Source of the DNA: Chloroflexota bacterium
GTDB lineage: Bacteria > Chloroflexota > Limnocylindria > Limnocylindrales > CSP1-4
Assembly: GCA_025935925.1 (NCBI GenBank)
Contig: JAICUI010000013.1
Location: forward strand, 1-61,013
Direction: 5' to 3'
Length of the DNA stretch: 61,013 bases
Shown here: positions 51,391 through 59,933 of the stretch, piece by piece
Layout of the letters: each line of letters begins with the position of its first letter
How positions within the stretch are numbered: the stretch's first letter is position 1
Program-made: the position numbers and the translations under genes
The notes under the pieces: model-generated
What the model saw: the letters and a program-made list of their open reading frames with translations, nothing else
Database searches by the model: none
What the model was told of the DNA's origin: nothing

Positions 51391-52304
51391 CCGACCGCGC
51401 CCTCCGCGGCTGTCCGGCGCGCCGACGCCGTCCCCGCCACGCCGGCGGCCTCGCCCGCATCGCCGCCCGCGCCGGACCCGTCGGCCCCGCCCGCGCCGCC
51501 GGCCCCGCTCCCGGCGTGCCCACCGCCCGCCCGAAGCGCTTCGCGGACCTCGGTGATGCGGGCGAAGTACGCCTCGCTCTCGCGGATCGCGTCGGTGCGC
51601 GGACGCGGGAGGTCGATGTCCACGATCTTCGTGATACGGCCCGGGCGCGGGCTCATCACGACGACCCGCGAGGACAGGAACACCGCCTCGGGGATCGAGT
51701 GGGTCACGAACACGATCGTCGTGCCGGTCTGCTCCCAGATCCGCAGCACCTCGTCGTTGAGGCGCTCGCGGGTCATCTCGTCCAGGGCTCCGAACGGCTC
51801 GTCCATGAGCAGGATCCGCGGCTCGAACGAGAGCGCCCGGGCGATCGCCACCCGCTGCTGCATCCCGCCCGAGAGCTGGTACGGCATGTGCTTCGTGAAC
51901 TCGCCGAGGTCCACGAGGTCGAGCATCTGCCTCGCCCGCTCGACCCGCCACGCCTTGTCCCTGCCGAGGATCTCGAGCGGCAGTCGGACGTTGTCCTCGA
52001 CGCTCCGCCAGTCGAACAGCACCGGCGCCTGGAACACCATCCCGTAGTCGCGGTCTCGGCGCGCGCGGTCGGCGGGCTTGCCGTTCACCGTCACCTCGCC
52101 GGTCGTCGCCTGGACGAGGTCGCCGATGATCCGCAGCAGGGTCGACTTGCCGCAGCCCGACGGGCCGATCAGCGACACGAACTCGCCCGGCGCGATGTCG
52201 AGGTCGATGCCCTGGAGGGCAACCGTCCGCGCGCCGTCGCGGGCGGCGAACACCTTGTCGACGCCGCGGAGCCGCACGATCGGTGCCGACGACGGCGCCG
52301 TCAT
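51387..52304 (-). CDS. ABC transporter ATPase (SsuB/TauB type)
   Basis: The product has 305 residues: Walker A LIGPSGCGKSTLL, Q-loop GMVFQAPVLFDWRSVEDN, signature QLSGGMQQRVAIARAL, Walker B ILLMDEPFGALDEMTRE and H-loop FVTHSIPEAVF. About 50 residues of Gly/Ala low complexity are appended at the C-terminus and look disordered. It energises the NMT1-type importer. ATG 52304 overlaps the stop of the upstream permease (ATGA). Confidence 0.94.
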   Translation of the reverse strand: MTAPSSAPIVRLRGVDKVFAARDGARTVALQGIDLDIAPGEFVSLIGPSGCGKSTLLRIIGDLVQATTGEVTVNGKPADRARRDRDYGMVFQAPVLFDWRSVEDNVRLPLEILGRDKAWRVERARQMLDLVDLGEFTKHMPYQLSGGMQQRVAIARALSFEPRILLMDEPFGALDEMTRERLNDEVLRIWEQTGTTIVFVTHSIPEAVFLSSRVVVMSPRPGRITKIVDIDLPRPRTDAIRESEAYFARITEVREALRAGGGHAGSGAGGAGGADGSGAGGDAGEAAGVAGTASARRTAAEGAVG

Positions 52305-53251
52305 TCGCCGACCCCCGGCCGCCCGCGCAGCACGAGCAGCTCGGCGACCCGGATCACGAGGAAGAACAGGATGCCGAGGATGGCGGCGACGAAGATCGTC
52401 GCCCACAGCTTCTCGGGGCCGGTGGCGTAGTACTGGTTGAACGTGATGATCACGCGACCGAGCCCCTCCTGGATGGCGCCGGTGTCCTCGGCGATGATGG
52501 CCCCGACGATGCTCGCGGTGGCCGCGATCTTGAGCGCGGTGAACAGGTACGGCATCGACGCCGGCAGCCGCAGCTTGGTGTAGATCTCGCGCCGCGACGC
52601 CCCGTACGAGCGAAGGAGCTCGAGCGCCCTCGGGTCGAACGTGCGCAGGCCGCGGAGCATCGCGATCGTGACCGGGAAGAACGTGAGGTAGGTCGCGATG
52701 ACGACGACCGAGCCCACGCCCTGGCCGAGCGCGAACACGACGAGCGGGGCGAGCGCCATGATCGGGATCGTCTGGCTCGCGATGACGTACGGGACGAACG
52801 CCCGCTCGGCGAGCCGCGAGTGCACGAAGATCGTGGCGAGGCCGAGGCCGAGCAGGCTGCCCAGCACGAACCCGATGAACGCCTCGCGCCACGTGTACAG
52901 CGCCGCCCCGACGAGGTACCTGAGGAGCGAGTCCTCGGCGCCGCGCTGGAACGGCTGGAACATCGCCCAGACGATCGAGTAGACGTGCGGCAGGTTGAGG
53001 TCGTTGGCGAACGGCCACCGGAATGGCGGGTTCCACAGCACGGGCGAACCCGGCAGCGCCCCCGGGGCACGCCACGGCGTCCCGCCGAGCAGCTTGACGC
53101 CCTCCCAGGCGAAGAGCACGACGACGACCGCGGCGAGGAACAGCAAGGGTCGCCGGAGCGACGGCCGCCCGAGGGACGGCTCGGCGGCCTCGAGCTCGAG
53201 CTCGACGCCGCGCTCCAGCTGGCGGACGCTGTCGTGGGCCGGGACGCTCAC
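52301..53251 (-). CDS. ABC permease (SsuC/TauC/ThiX type), permease A
   Basis: The product has 316 residues. A cytoplasmic N-terminus of about 30 residues is followed by helix 1 (LLFLAAVVVVLFAWEGVKLL), a long external loop rich in Pro/Trp, then five helices. The coupling loop is ELLRSYGASRREIYTKLRLP, followed by ASMPYLFTALKIAATASIVG. It starts with GTG at 53251, 40 bases after the aminotransferase gene. The two permeases flank the ATPase and are clearly paralogous, implying a heterodimeric channel. Confidence 0.92.
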   Translation of the reverse strand: MSVPAHDSVRQLERGVELELEAAEPSLGRPSLRRPLLFLAAVVVVLFAWEGVKLLGGTPWRAPGALPGSPVLWNPPFRWPFANDLNLPHVYSIVWAMFQPFQRGAEDSLLRYLVGAALYTWREAFIGFVLGSLLGLGLATIFVHSRLAERAFVPYVIASQTIPIMALAPLVVFALGQGVGSVVVIATYLTFFPVTIAMLRGLRTFDPRALELLRSYGASRREIYTKLRLPASMPYLFTALKIAATASIVGAIIAEDTGAIQEGLGRVIITFNQYYATGPEKLWATIFVAAILGILFFLVIRVAELLVLRGRPGVGE

Positions 53252-53291
53252 GCGCTCCCGCTCCTCCTCGGCCCTCGGTCCGGTCGCGCCG

Positions 53292-54623
53292 TCAGGCGAC
53301 GGCCTGGTCGGCGATGTCGAGCGCGCGGTCGATGATCTCGAAGCCCTCGGCGAGCTGCGCCTCGGTGATGCACAACGGCGGGTTCGTGTGGATCGAGTTG
53401 TTGGCGATCATCGTGTACAGGCCGTTGTCGCGGAAGAACTTCCCGATCGCCTTCATCTCGTCGCTCGTCCCGTTGAACGGCGTCATCGGCGTCCACGGGT
53501 CCTGCGATCGGACGAGGTCGAGGATGCCGAACAGGCCGAGGTGCCGCGTCGCGCCGACGCTCGGGTGCTTGGCGGCGAGCGCCTCGTGGTGGCGGGCCAT
53601 CACGGCGCCCATGCGCGCGGCGTTGCCGATGAGGTCGTCCTCGTCGTAGACGTCGATCGTCGCGAGGGCCGCGGCGAGGCTCACCGGGTGGCTCGAGTAC
53701 GTCAGGCCGCCGTAGAACATCTTGGTCTCGAGGGTCTCGGCGATGTGCGGGCGCATCGCGACCCCGCCAAGCGGCAGGTATGACGACGTCAGGCCCTTGG
53801 CCATCGTCATCAGGTCCGGGACGACGTCCCAGTGGTCGACGGCGAACCAGCGACCGGTGCGGCCGAAGCCGGCCATGACCTCGTCGCAGACCATCACGAT
53901 GCCGTACTTGTCGCACAGCTCGCGCACGCCCTGGAGGTAGCCGTCGGGCGGGATGAGGATCCCGTTGGTGCCGACGATCGTCTCGAGGAAGATCGCGGCG
54001 ATCGTGTGCGGGCCCTCGTAGCGGATGACGTCCTCGAGGCCGTTGAGGGCCTCCTCGGCGGGCCGCGGCTCCTTCTCGCCCCAGCGGTGCGTGTCGGGAT
54101 AGCGGACGACGCCGACCAGGCCCGGCTCGTTCGCCCAGCGGCGGTAGTCGCCCGTGAGCGTCATCGCGCCGTGGGTCGCGCCGTGGTAGGCGCGGTACCG
54201 GGCGAGCAGCTTGTACCGGCCGGTGTGGTGGCGGGCGAGCTTGATCGCGTTCTCGATCGCCTCCGCGCCGCCGAGCGTGAAGAACGTCTTCTCCATGTCG
54301 CCGGGAAGGACCTCGGCGAGCCGCTTCCCGAGCCGCGCGCGGATCTCCGTCGTGAACGCCGGCTGGACGAACTGGAGCTTCGTCGCCTGGGCGTTGATCG
54401 CGTCGATCACGCGGCGGTCGCCATGCCCGATGTTGACCGACATCAGCTGGCTGTTGAAGTCGAGGATCTGCCGGCCCTCGGGGGTGTACAGGTACACGCC
54501 CTCGGCGTGGTCGATGGCGATCGGGTCGACCTGGCCCTGCACGGACCACGAGAACACGGTGTGGGCCCGGGAGAGCGCGACGATCTCCTCGCTCGTCATG
54601 CCGGGCGCGGTGCTGATGCCCAT
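53292..54623 (-). CDS. Class III (omega) aminotransferase, beta-alanine/taurine:pyruvate type
   Basis: The product has 443 residues. The PLP Lys276 is in TMAKGLTSSYLPLGG. The Asp that binds the pyridine nitrogen is in VMVCDEVMAGFGRTG, the phosphate region is LGGAEAIENAIKLARH, and YRAYHGATHG is also typical. The FSWSVQGQVDPIAI start is characteristic of enzymes acting on beta-alanine, taurine or similar omega-amines. It would turn beta-alanine into malonate semialdehyde. It is the first gene of the leftward ABC operon (53292 to 48406), so the importer probably brings in its substrate or a precursor. ATG start at 54623. Confidence 0.92.
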   Translation of the reverse strand: MGISTAPGMTSEEIVALSRAHTVFSWSVQGQVDPIAIDHAEGVYLYTPEGRQILDFNSQLMSVNIGHGDRRVIDAINAQATKLQFVQPAFTTEIRARLGKRLAEVLPGDMEKTFFTLGGAEAIENAIKLARHHTGRYKLLARYRAYHGATHGAMTLTGDYRRWANEPGLVGVVRYPDTHRWGEKEPRPAEEALNGLEDVIRYEGPHTIAAIFLETIVGTNGILIPPDGYLQGVRELCDKYGIVMVCDEVMAGFGRTGRWFAVDHWDVVPDLMTMAKGLTSSYLPLGGVAMRPHIAETLETKMFYGGLTYSSHPVSLAAALATIDVYDEDDLIGNAARMGAVMARHHEALAAKHPSVGATRHLGLFGILDLVRSQDPWTPMTPFNGTSDEMKAIGKFFRDNGLYTMIANNSIHTNPPLCITEAQLAEGFEIIDRALDIADQAVA

Positions 54624-54816
54624 GGTCCTCCGTTCCGGGCGGCCGCGGTGGGTCCCGCCCGAGTCCGTGCGACGCGACCGGTCGCCGTCGGTGACGTGGG
54701 CTGATTAGACCACACGGCGGATGCCGGATGCCCCATCCCGCCCCCGGACTGCGGGCGGGTTGCGACGCCCGACACGCGGCTGGCACGATGCACGCCGTCG
54801 CTCGAGGGGAATCTCC

Positions 54817-57800
54817 GTGCCGTACCTGCGCGCCAGCCGCGTGACCGCGCTCCTCGCCGCCATGCTCGTCCTCGGCTCGACCGGGGACTGGACGCCGGCT
54901 GCCGCCGTCTCGTCGCTCCCGGAGTGGACGGCGGCCGCGCCGGCCGACGGTTCGCCCCTCGACCCGCGCATCGGCGCGGGCACGGCCGCGCCCGACGTGA
55001 CGGCCGAGCCCGAGATCACGGGCTCGCTGGCCACGACCCTCACCGAGCCGCTCGCGCCGGGCGTCAGCCGCCGCCGGGGCACCGTCGCCACCGGCACCGG
55101 GACCCAGGTCGTCCAGCTCATCGACGTCGATCCGTCGACGCCCGGCATCCGCCTCGAATCACTCCGGCCCGGAGGCGGCGTCCACGCGGTGCAAACGGTC
55201 CGGGACCAGGCCGCACGCGTCTCGACCGACGGCCACCGGGTCGTCGCCGCCGTCAACGGCGACGTGTTCTCGACCGACGACGCGACGGGCAACCACGGCC
55301 CGATCGGCCTCGTCGTCCGCAACGGCCAGCTCGTCAGCGGCAGCCGCGCCACGCACCCGACGCTCGGCGTCGACGCGTCGGGCGCCGTCCGGCTCGGCGA
55401 CACGACCGTGGCCGCGTCGGTCCTGCTGCCCAGCGGCACGCGCCTCCCGATCAACCGCGTGAACAAGCCGCGCATGGACGGCCAGCTGATCGTCTACTCG
55501 CGGCAGTGGGGCACGAGCACCCGCTCCACCGCGGGCGGCGTCGAGGTGGTCCTCGCGGGACCCTCGCTCGTGCTCCGACCGACCGCCACGCTGACCGCGA
55601 CCGTCGCGTCGGTCGGCAAGCGCCGCGACACGCCGATCGCGTCCGGGTCGCTCGTCCTGTCGGCGACCGGCCCGCGCGCCGCGACGCTGGCGGGCCTGCG
55701 CGCCGGCCAGACCGTCGAGATCCGGACGATCGTGACGCCCGGCTGGGAAGGGATCCGCGAGGCCATCGGGGGCCGGGAGTGGGTGGTGCGCGACGGCGCG
55801 ACGGCCATCTCTCCCGTGAGCGCGGTGACGACGGCCGCGCATCCGCGCACGGCGATCGGGCTCCGGGCGGACGGTTCGCTCGTGATCGCCGTCGTCGACG
55901 GTCGCGAGTACGGCTACAGCATCGGCATGACGGCGTCCGAGATGGCGACCCTGCTCGAATCCGAGGGCGCGGTGGAGGGCGTCCTCCTCGACGGCGGGGG
56001 CTCGTCCACGGCCCTCGCCCGCCGGCCCGGCGACCGCGAGTCGTCCCTGCTCAACAAGCCGTCGGACGGCCGGGAGCGACCGGTGTCGTCGAGCCTGGCC
56101 GTGGTCTCGACGATCCCCACGGGCCCGCTGGCCGCGCTCGTGGTCCGGCCGGCCGGCGCCACGGCCCTCGTCGGCGAGTCCGTCCCGCTCGTCGCGAAGG
56201 GCGTCGACGCCGCGCTCAACGCGGTGACGAGCTTCTCGCCCGTGACCTGGAGCGTCGACGGGCCGGCCGGCACGGTGACGACGAGCGGCCTGTTCCGGGC
56301 GCAATCGCCCGGTGGCGCGGTCGTCACCGCGACGACCGCCAGCCTCTCGTCGGATGCGACGCTGACCGTCGTCCCCGACACCGTCGCTCCGGTGCCGGCC
56401 CAGCCGTCGGTACGGATCGCTCGCGGCGCGACGGTCGCGCCCGACGCCGTCCCGGTCACCGTGTCGTGGACCGCGACGGACCAGGGCACCGGGGTCGCGT
56501 CGTACGACCTCCGCCGGCGGCTCGACGGAATCGCGTGGCAGGACGTCGGCCTGCCATCGGCGAAGACGACGTCCATCGCCACCTCGCTGCCGCTGACCCG
56601 CGCGATCCAGTACCAGGTCCGCGCGACCGACCAGGCGTCGAACACGAGCGCGTGGCGCTCGGCGAGCGCGTTCCACGTGCGGCTTCACGGCGAGCGCGCA
56701 CCCGGCACGACCTACAAGGGCACGTGGTTCACGTCGTCGAGCGCGGCGTACCTGGGCGGCGCCGCGCGCTGGTCGCGGCAGGCCGGCGCGACGGCGTCGT
56801 GGACGTTCACGGGGAGCCAGGTGGCGTGGGTCGCGAAGCGCGGGCCGGCGATGGGGTCCGCGAGGATCTCGATCGACGGGACGGCCGTCGCCACCGTCAG
56901 CCTGTACTCGGCGACGACCCAGGCCCGCCGCATCGTGTTCACGCGAACCTTCTCGAGCGCCGGCACGCACCGCCTGACGATCCGCGTCCTCGGGACGCAC
57001 GGGCACCCGCGCATCAATGTCGACGGCTTCGCGGTCGTGGACAGCGCGAGCCCGTACCCGGTGCTCGTCGGCGCGGGCGACGTGGCCTCGTGCAGCCTGA
57101 CGAGCGACACCGCGACCGGCCGCGTCATCGGCCGCATCCCGGGCACGGTGTTCGCGGCCGGGGACCTCGCCTACGAGACGGGCTCGGCCGCCGGCTTCAC
57201 GAACTGCTACACCCCGGCGTGGGGCGGGTTCAAGTCGCGCACGAGGCCGGTCCCGGGCAACCACGAGTACGGCACCGCCGGCGCGGCGCCCTACTTCGCC
57301 TACTTCGGCGCCAGCGCCGGCACGCCGGGCGAGGGCTGGTACGCCTACGACCTCGGGACCTGGCGCATCTACTCGCTCAACGCCAACTGCACGGCGATCG
57401 GGGGGTGCGGTGCGGGCTCGCCGCAGGAGACGTGGCTGCGTGCGGACCTCGCGGCACATCCCAGCGCGTGCGTCGCGGCCGTCTGGCACCAACCGCTGTT
57501 CAGCTCCGGGATGCACGGCAATGACCCGTCGACGCGCGCCCTGTGGAAGGCGCTGCAGGACGCCGGCGCGGAGCTCGTGCTGAACGGCCACGACCACGAG
57601 TACGAACGCTTCGCGCCGCAGCTCGCCGACGGGATGGCCAGTGCCGCCGGGATCCGCGAGTTCGTGGTCGGCACCGGCGGCGCGTCGCTGCGGGCGTTCT
57701 CGACCGTGCGCGCGAACAGCGTCGTGCGCAAGGCCGGCGTCTACGGCGTCCTGCGGCTCGAGCTCAAGCCCGGAGCGTATGCCTGGCGGTTCTTCCCGGT

Positions 57801-57846
57801 CGCCGGCAAGACCTGGACGGACAGCGGGTCCGCGAGCTGCCACTAG
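54817..57846 (+). CDS. Secreted fusion: phosphodiester glycosidase (NAGPA-like) plus calcineurin-like phosphoesterase
   Basis: The product has 1009 residues. The GTG start at 54817 follows AGGGGA and gives a clean signal peptide (VTALLAAMLVLGSTGDWTPA). Residues about 95-430 form a NAGPA-type phosphodiester glycosidase domain: VVAAVNGDVFSTDD near 145, HPRTAIGLRADGSLVIAVVD, GVLLDGGGSSTALARRPG near 390. Two immunoglobulin/fibronectin-like and one jelly-roll-like region follow (about 440-740). Residues about 748-1009 are a metallophosphatase with all metal motifs: VGAGDVASC, AAGDLAYETG, PVPGNHEYGT, AAVWHQPLFSSG and NGHDHEYERF. It could remove a sugar from a phosphodiester and then the exposed phosphate, outside the cell. 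Confidence 0.88.
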   Translation: MPYLRASRVTALLAAMLVLGSTGDWTPAAAVSSLPEWTAAAPADGSPLDPRIGAGTAAPDVTAEPEITGSLATTLTEPLAPGVSRRRGTVATGTGTQVVQLIDVDPSTPGIRLESLRPGGGVHAVQTVRDQAARVSTDGHRVVAAVNGDVFSTDDATGNHGPIGLVVRNGQLVSGSRATHPTLGVDASGAVRLGDTTVAASVLLPSGTRLPINRVNKPRMDGQLIVYSRQWGTSTRSTAGGVEVVLAGPSLVLRPTATLTATVASVGKRRDTPIASGSLVLSATGPRAATLAGLRAGQTVEIRTIVTPGWEGIREAIGGREWVVRDGATAISPVSAVTTAAHPRTAIGLRADGSLVIAVVDGREYGYSIGMTASEMATLLESEGAVEGVLLDGGGSSTALARRPGDRESSLLNKPSDGRERPVSSSLAVVSTIPTGPLAALVVRPAGATALVGESVPLVAKGVDAALNAVTSFSPVTWSVDGPAGTVTTSGLFRAQSPGGAVVTATTASLSSDATLTVVPDTVAPVPAQPSVRIARGATVAPDAVPVTVSWTATDQGTGVASYDLRRRLDGIAWQDVGLPSAKTTSIATSLPLTRAIQYQVRATDQASNTSAWRSASAFHVRLHGERAPGTTYKGTWFTSSSAAYLGGAARWSRQAGATASWTFTGSQVAWVAKRGPAMGSARISIDGTAVATVSLYSATTQARRIVFTRTFSSAGTHRLTIRVLGTHGHPRINVDGFAVVDSASPYPVLVGAGDVASCSLTSDTATGRVIGRIPGTVFAAGDLAYETGSAAGFTNCYTPAWGGFKSRTRPVPGNHEYGTAGAAPYFAYFGASAGTPGEGWYAYDLGTWRIYSLNANCTAIGGCGAGSPQETWLRADLAAHPSACVAAVWHQPLFSSGMHGNDPSTRALWKALQDAGAELVLNGHDHEYERFAPQLADGMASAAGIREFVVGTGGASLRAFSTVRANSVVRKAGVYGVLRLELKPGAYAWRFFPVAGKTWTDSGSASCH

Positions 57847-57861
57847 GCCACCCGGCCGCGG

Positions 57862-59304
57862 TCACGCCTCGGTCGTCGTCGCGGCGGCCTCGCGGATGAC
57901 GGCGACCGACCGCTCGACGTCCGCGTTTGTCGTCGCCCAGCCCGAGACCGAGATGCGCATCGCGCGATGCCCGTGCCACGTCGTGCCGCCCAGCCACAGG
58001 ACCCCCGACCGCTGGACCGCCGCGATCACCGCGTCCGTCCGGGCGTCGCCGCGCTCCGGGTCGCCGGCCGGATCCTCGAACCGCACCAGCACCTGGTTGA
58101 GCACGACCTCGTTCAGGACCCGCGCCCCGTGCCGGCCGTCGAGGCCCGCGGCGAACGCCCGCGCATGGTCGCTCGTCCGCGCCACGAGCTCGGCGACGCC
58201 GTCGCGGCCGAGCGACCGGAGCGCCGCCCAGACCGCGAACCCGCGGGCGCGGCGCGACGAATCCGGGACCCAGTTGTAGTTGTCGCGCTCCTGCCCCTGC
58301 GTCTCCACGTAGTACGCGGCGCCGAGCGTCATCGCCGCCTGATGCGCCGCGGGGTGCGCGCACAACGCGAGCCCCGAGTCGTACGGGACGTTGAGCCACT
58401 TGTGCGCGTCGGTCGTCCACGAGTCCGCATCGGCGAGCCCCTCGACCAGGTGCCGGCGGGACGGGTCGGCGGCGGCCCACAGCCCGAACGCGCCGTCGAC
58501 GTGCAGCCACCCGCCGTTGGAGCGGACGGCTCGGACGATCGGCGGCAACGCGTCGAACGCCCCGGTGTTGACGTTGCCGGCCTGCGCGACGACGAGCGCC
58601 GGCCGGTCGAGACCGGCGAGCGCCCGCTCGAGCGCGTCGGGCCGCATCCGGCCCTGGTCGTCGGTCGGGATCCGGGTCACCCGCTCCCGGCCGAGGCCCA
58701 GCAGCTCGAGGGCGGCGAAGATCGTGACGTGGGACTCGTCGCTGACGACGACCGGTAGCTCGGGCGCCCCGAACAGGCCCTGCCGCTCGACGTCCCAGCC
58801 CGCCCGCCGGAGGAGGTCGTGGCGGCCCGCGGCGAGGCCGGTGAAGGACGCCATCGTGGCGCCCGTGGTGAAGCCGACCGACACCGTCGGCGGCAGCCCG
58901 AAGAGCTCGGCGAGCCAGCCCGCGGCGACCTCCTCGGCCACCGCGGCCGCCGGCCCGATCACGTACAGGCCCGCGTTCTGGTCCCACGCCGATGTCAGCC
59001 AGTCCGCGCCGAGCGCCGCCGGCAGCGACCCGCCGATCACGAAGCCGAAGAACCGCGGCCCCGCGCTGGCGATGAGGCCGCCCTCCGCGTTGCGGGCCAG
59101 CGCCTCGACGACCGCGACGGGATCTTCGCCGTGGTCCGGCAGCGGACCGCCGAACCGGTCGCGGAGCTCCTGGAGCGACGCGGTCGGCGCGACGGGGCGA
59201 TCGGCCAGGGTCGCGACATACGCCCGGGCGAGCTCCGCGGCTCGCTCGAGGGCGGCGTCCGTGGCGACGGCGGGGGCAGGCGTGCGGGTCGGCGTGTCGG
59301 TCAT
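57862..59304 (-). CDS. PLP-dependent amino acid decarboxylase (group II)
   Basis: The product has 480 residues of the glutamate/aromatic-amino-acid decarboxylase family. The PLP Lys302 is in TTDAHKWLNVPYDSGLAL, the ring-stacking His in VVVSDESHVTIFAAL, and the Asp in GGWLHVDGAFGLWAAA. The FTTGATMASFTGLAAG phosphate loop is intact. Substrate cannot be called; tyrosine, tryptophan, aspartate or glutamate are possible. Decarboxylated aspartate would be beta-alanine, which would link to the nearby aminotransferase, but that is speculative. ATG 59304. Convergent with the large phosphodiesterase gene and divergent from the NTF2-like gene. Confidence 0.9.
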   Translation of the reverse strand: MTDTPTRTPAPAVATDAALERAAELARAYVATLADRPVAPTASLQELRDRFGGPLPDHGEDPVAVVEALARNAEGGLIASAGPRFFGFVIGGSLPAALGADWLTSAWDQNAGLYVIGPAAAVAEEVAAGWLAELFGLPPTVSVGFTTGATMASFTGLAAGRHDLLRRAGWDVERQGLFGAPELPVVVSDESHVTIFAALELLGLGRERVTRIPTDDQGRMRPDALERALAGLDRPALVVAQAGNVNTGAFDALPPIVRAVRSNGGWLHVDGAFGLWAAADPSRRHLVEGLADADSWTTDAHKWLNVPYDSGLALCAHPAAHQAAMTLGAAYYVETQGQERDNYNWVPDSSRRARGFAVWAALRSLGRDGVAELVARTSDHARAFAAGLDGRHGARVLNEVVLNQVLVRFEDPAGDPERGDARTDAVIAAVQRSGVLWLGGTTWHGHRAMRISVSGWATTNADVERSVAVIREAAATTTEA

Positions 59305-59382
59305 CGGGCTGGCCTCTCGGGGTGGGACGGCGGCTGCCGGCGATCATCGACCCTCGGGACCGCGGCCGCCACCCGTCGGGGG

Positions 59383-59418
59383 TTGTGCGTAACCGGATCA
59401 AGCCATATCATCGGTTAC
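59383..59418 (+). promoter_or_regulatory. Promoter overlapped by a GTAACCG/CGGTTAC palindrome
   Basis: TTGTGC (59383-59388) and TATCAT (59406-59411) are exactly 17 bases apart. A perfect 7-bp inverted repeat, GTAACCG at 59389-59395 and CGGTTAC at 59412-59418, brackets the -10 element, as a repressor operator would. It lies between the divergent decarboxylase and NTF2-like genes. Confidence 0.6.
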
Positions 59419-59459
59419 AGCGCCATCCCGTCCGCTTCACGACCCGGAGGCCGAACACG

Positions 59460-59822
59460 ATGACCCGCGACGACGTCAACCGCTGGCTCACCCGCTACGT
59501 CGAGGCGTGGCGGTCGTACGAGCCCGACGCGATCGGCGACCTGTTCAGCGAGGGCGCCGAGTACCGCTACCAGCCCTGGGACGAGCCGCTCGAGGGCCGC
59601 CGGGCCATCGTCGCGGACTGGCTCGCGAACCGGGACGAGCCCGGCAGCTACGAGGCCGAGTACACCGCGTTCGCGGTGGACGGCGACCGTGCCGCGGCGA
59701 CCGGGACGAGCCGCTACGACGGCGCCGCCGGCCGCAAGACGTACCACAACGTGTTCCTGCTGACGTTCGACGGCGACGGCCGCTGCCGCGAGTTCACCGA
59801 GGTGTTCATCGAGCAGCGCTGA
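59460..59822 (+). CDS. NTF2-like (SnoaL-type) small protein
   Basis: The product has 120 residues and one NTF2-fold domain: WLTRYVEAWRSYEPDAIGDL, FSEGAEYRYQPWDEPLEGR, YEAEYTAFAVDGDRAAATG and YHNVFLLTFDGDGRCREFTE. Such proteins are small-molecule isomerases, hydrolases or ligand binders and cannot be assigned further. ATG 59460 lies about 40 bases after the predicted transcription start. A hairpin terminator follows, so it is likely monocistronic. Confidence 0.82.
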   Translation: MTRDDVNRWLTRYVEAWRSYEPDAIGDLFSEGAEYRYQPWDEPLEGRRAIVADWLANRDEPGSYEAEYTAFAVDGDRAAATGTSRYDGAAGRKTYHNVFLLTFDGDGRCREFTEVFIEQR

Positions 59823-59836
59823 CCGACGGCGCACCA

Positions 59837-59866
59837 GTCCGGCCCGGTCCCCCGCCGGGCCCGGAC
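59837..59866 (+). terminator. Hairpin terminator after the NTF2-like gene
   Basis: GTCCGGCCCGG and CCGGGCCCGGAC form an 11-bp stem with one bulged C and a 7-base loop, 15 bases after the stop codon. Confidence 0.65.
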
Positions 59867-59933
59867 CCCGCCGGGCGTTGCGCCGCGTATCCTGTGGCAT
59901 CCCGACAGCGGGGAACCACCGAGGAGATCGCGA

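Noticed and set aside
54924-57524. Long alternative-frame open reading frames inside the phosphodiesterase gene, on both strands
   Set aside because: Arg/Pro/Gly-rich translations without domains; the 54817 frame has a signal peptide and catalytic motifs throughout.
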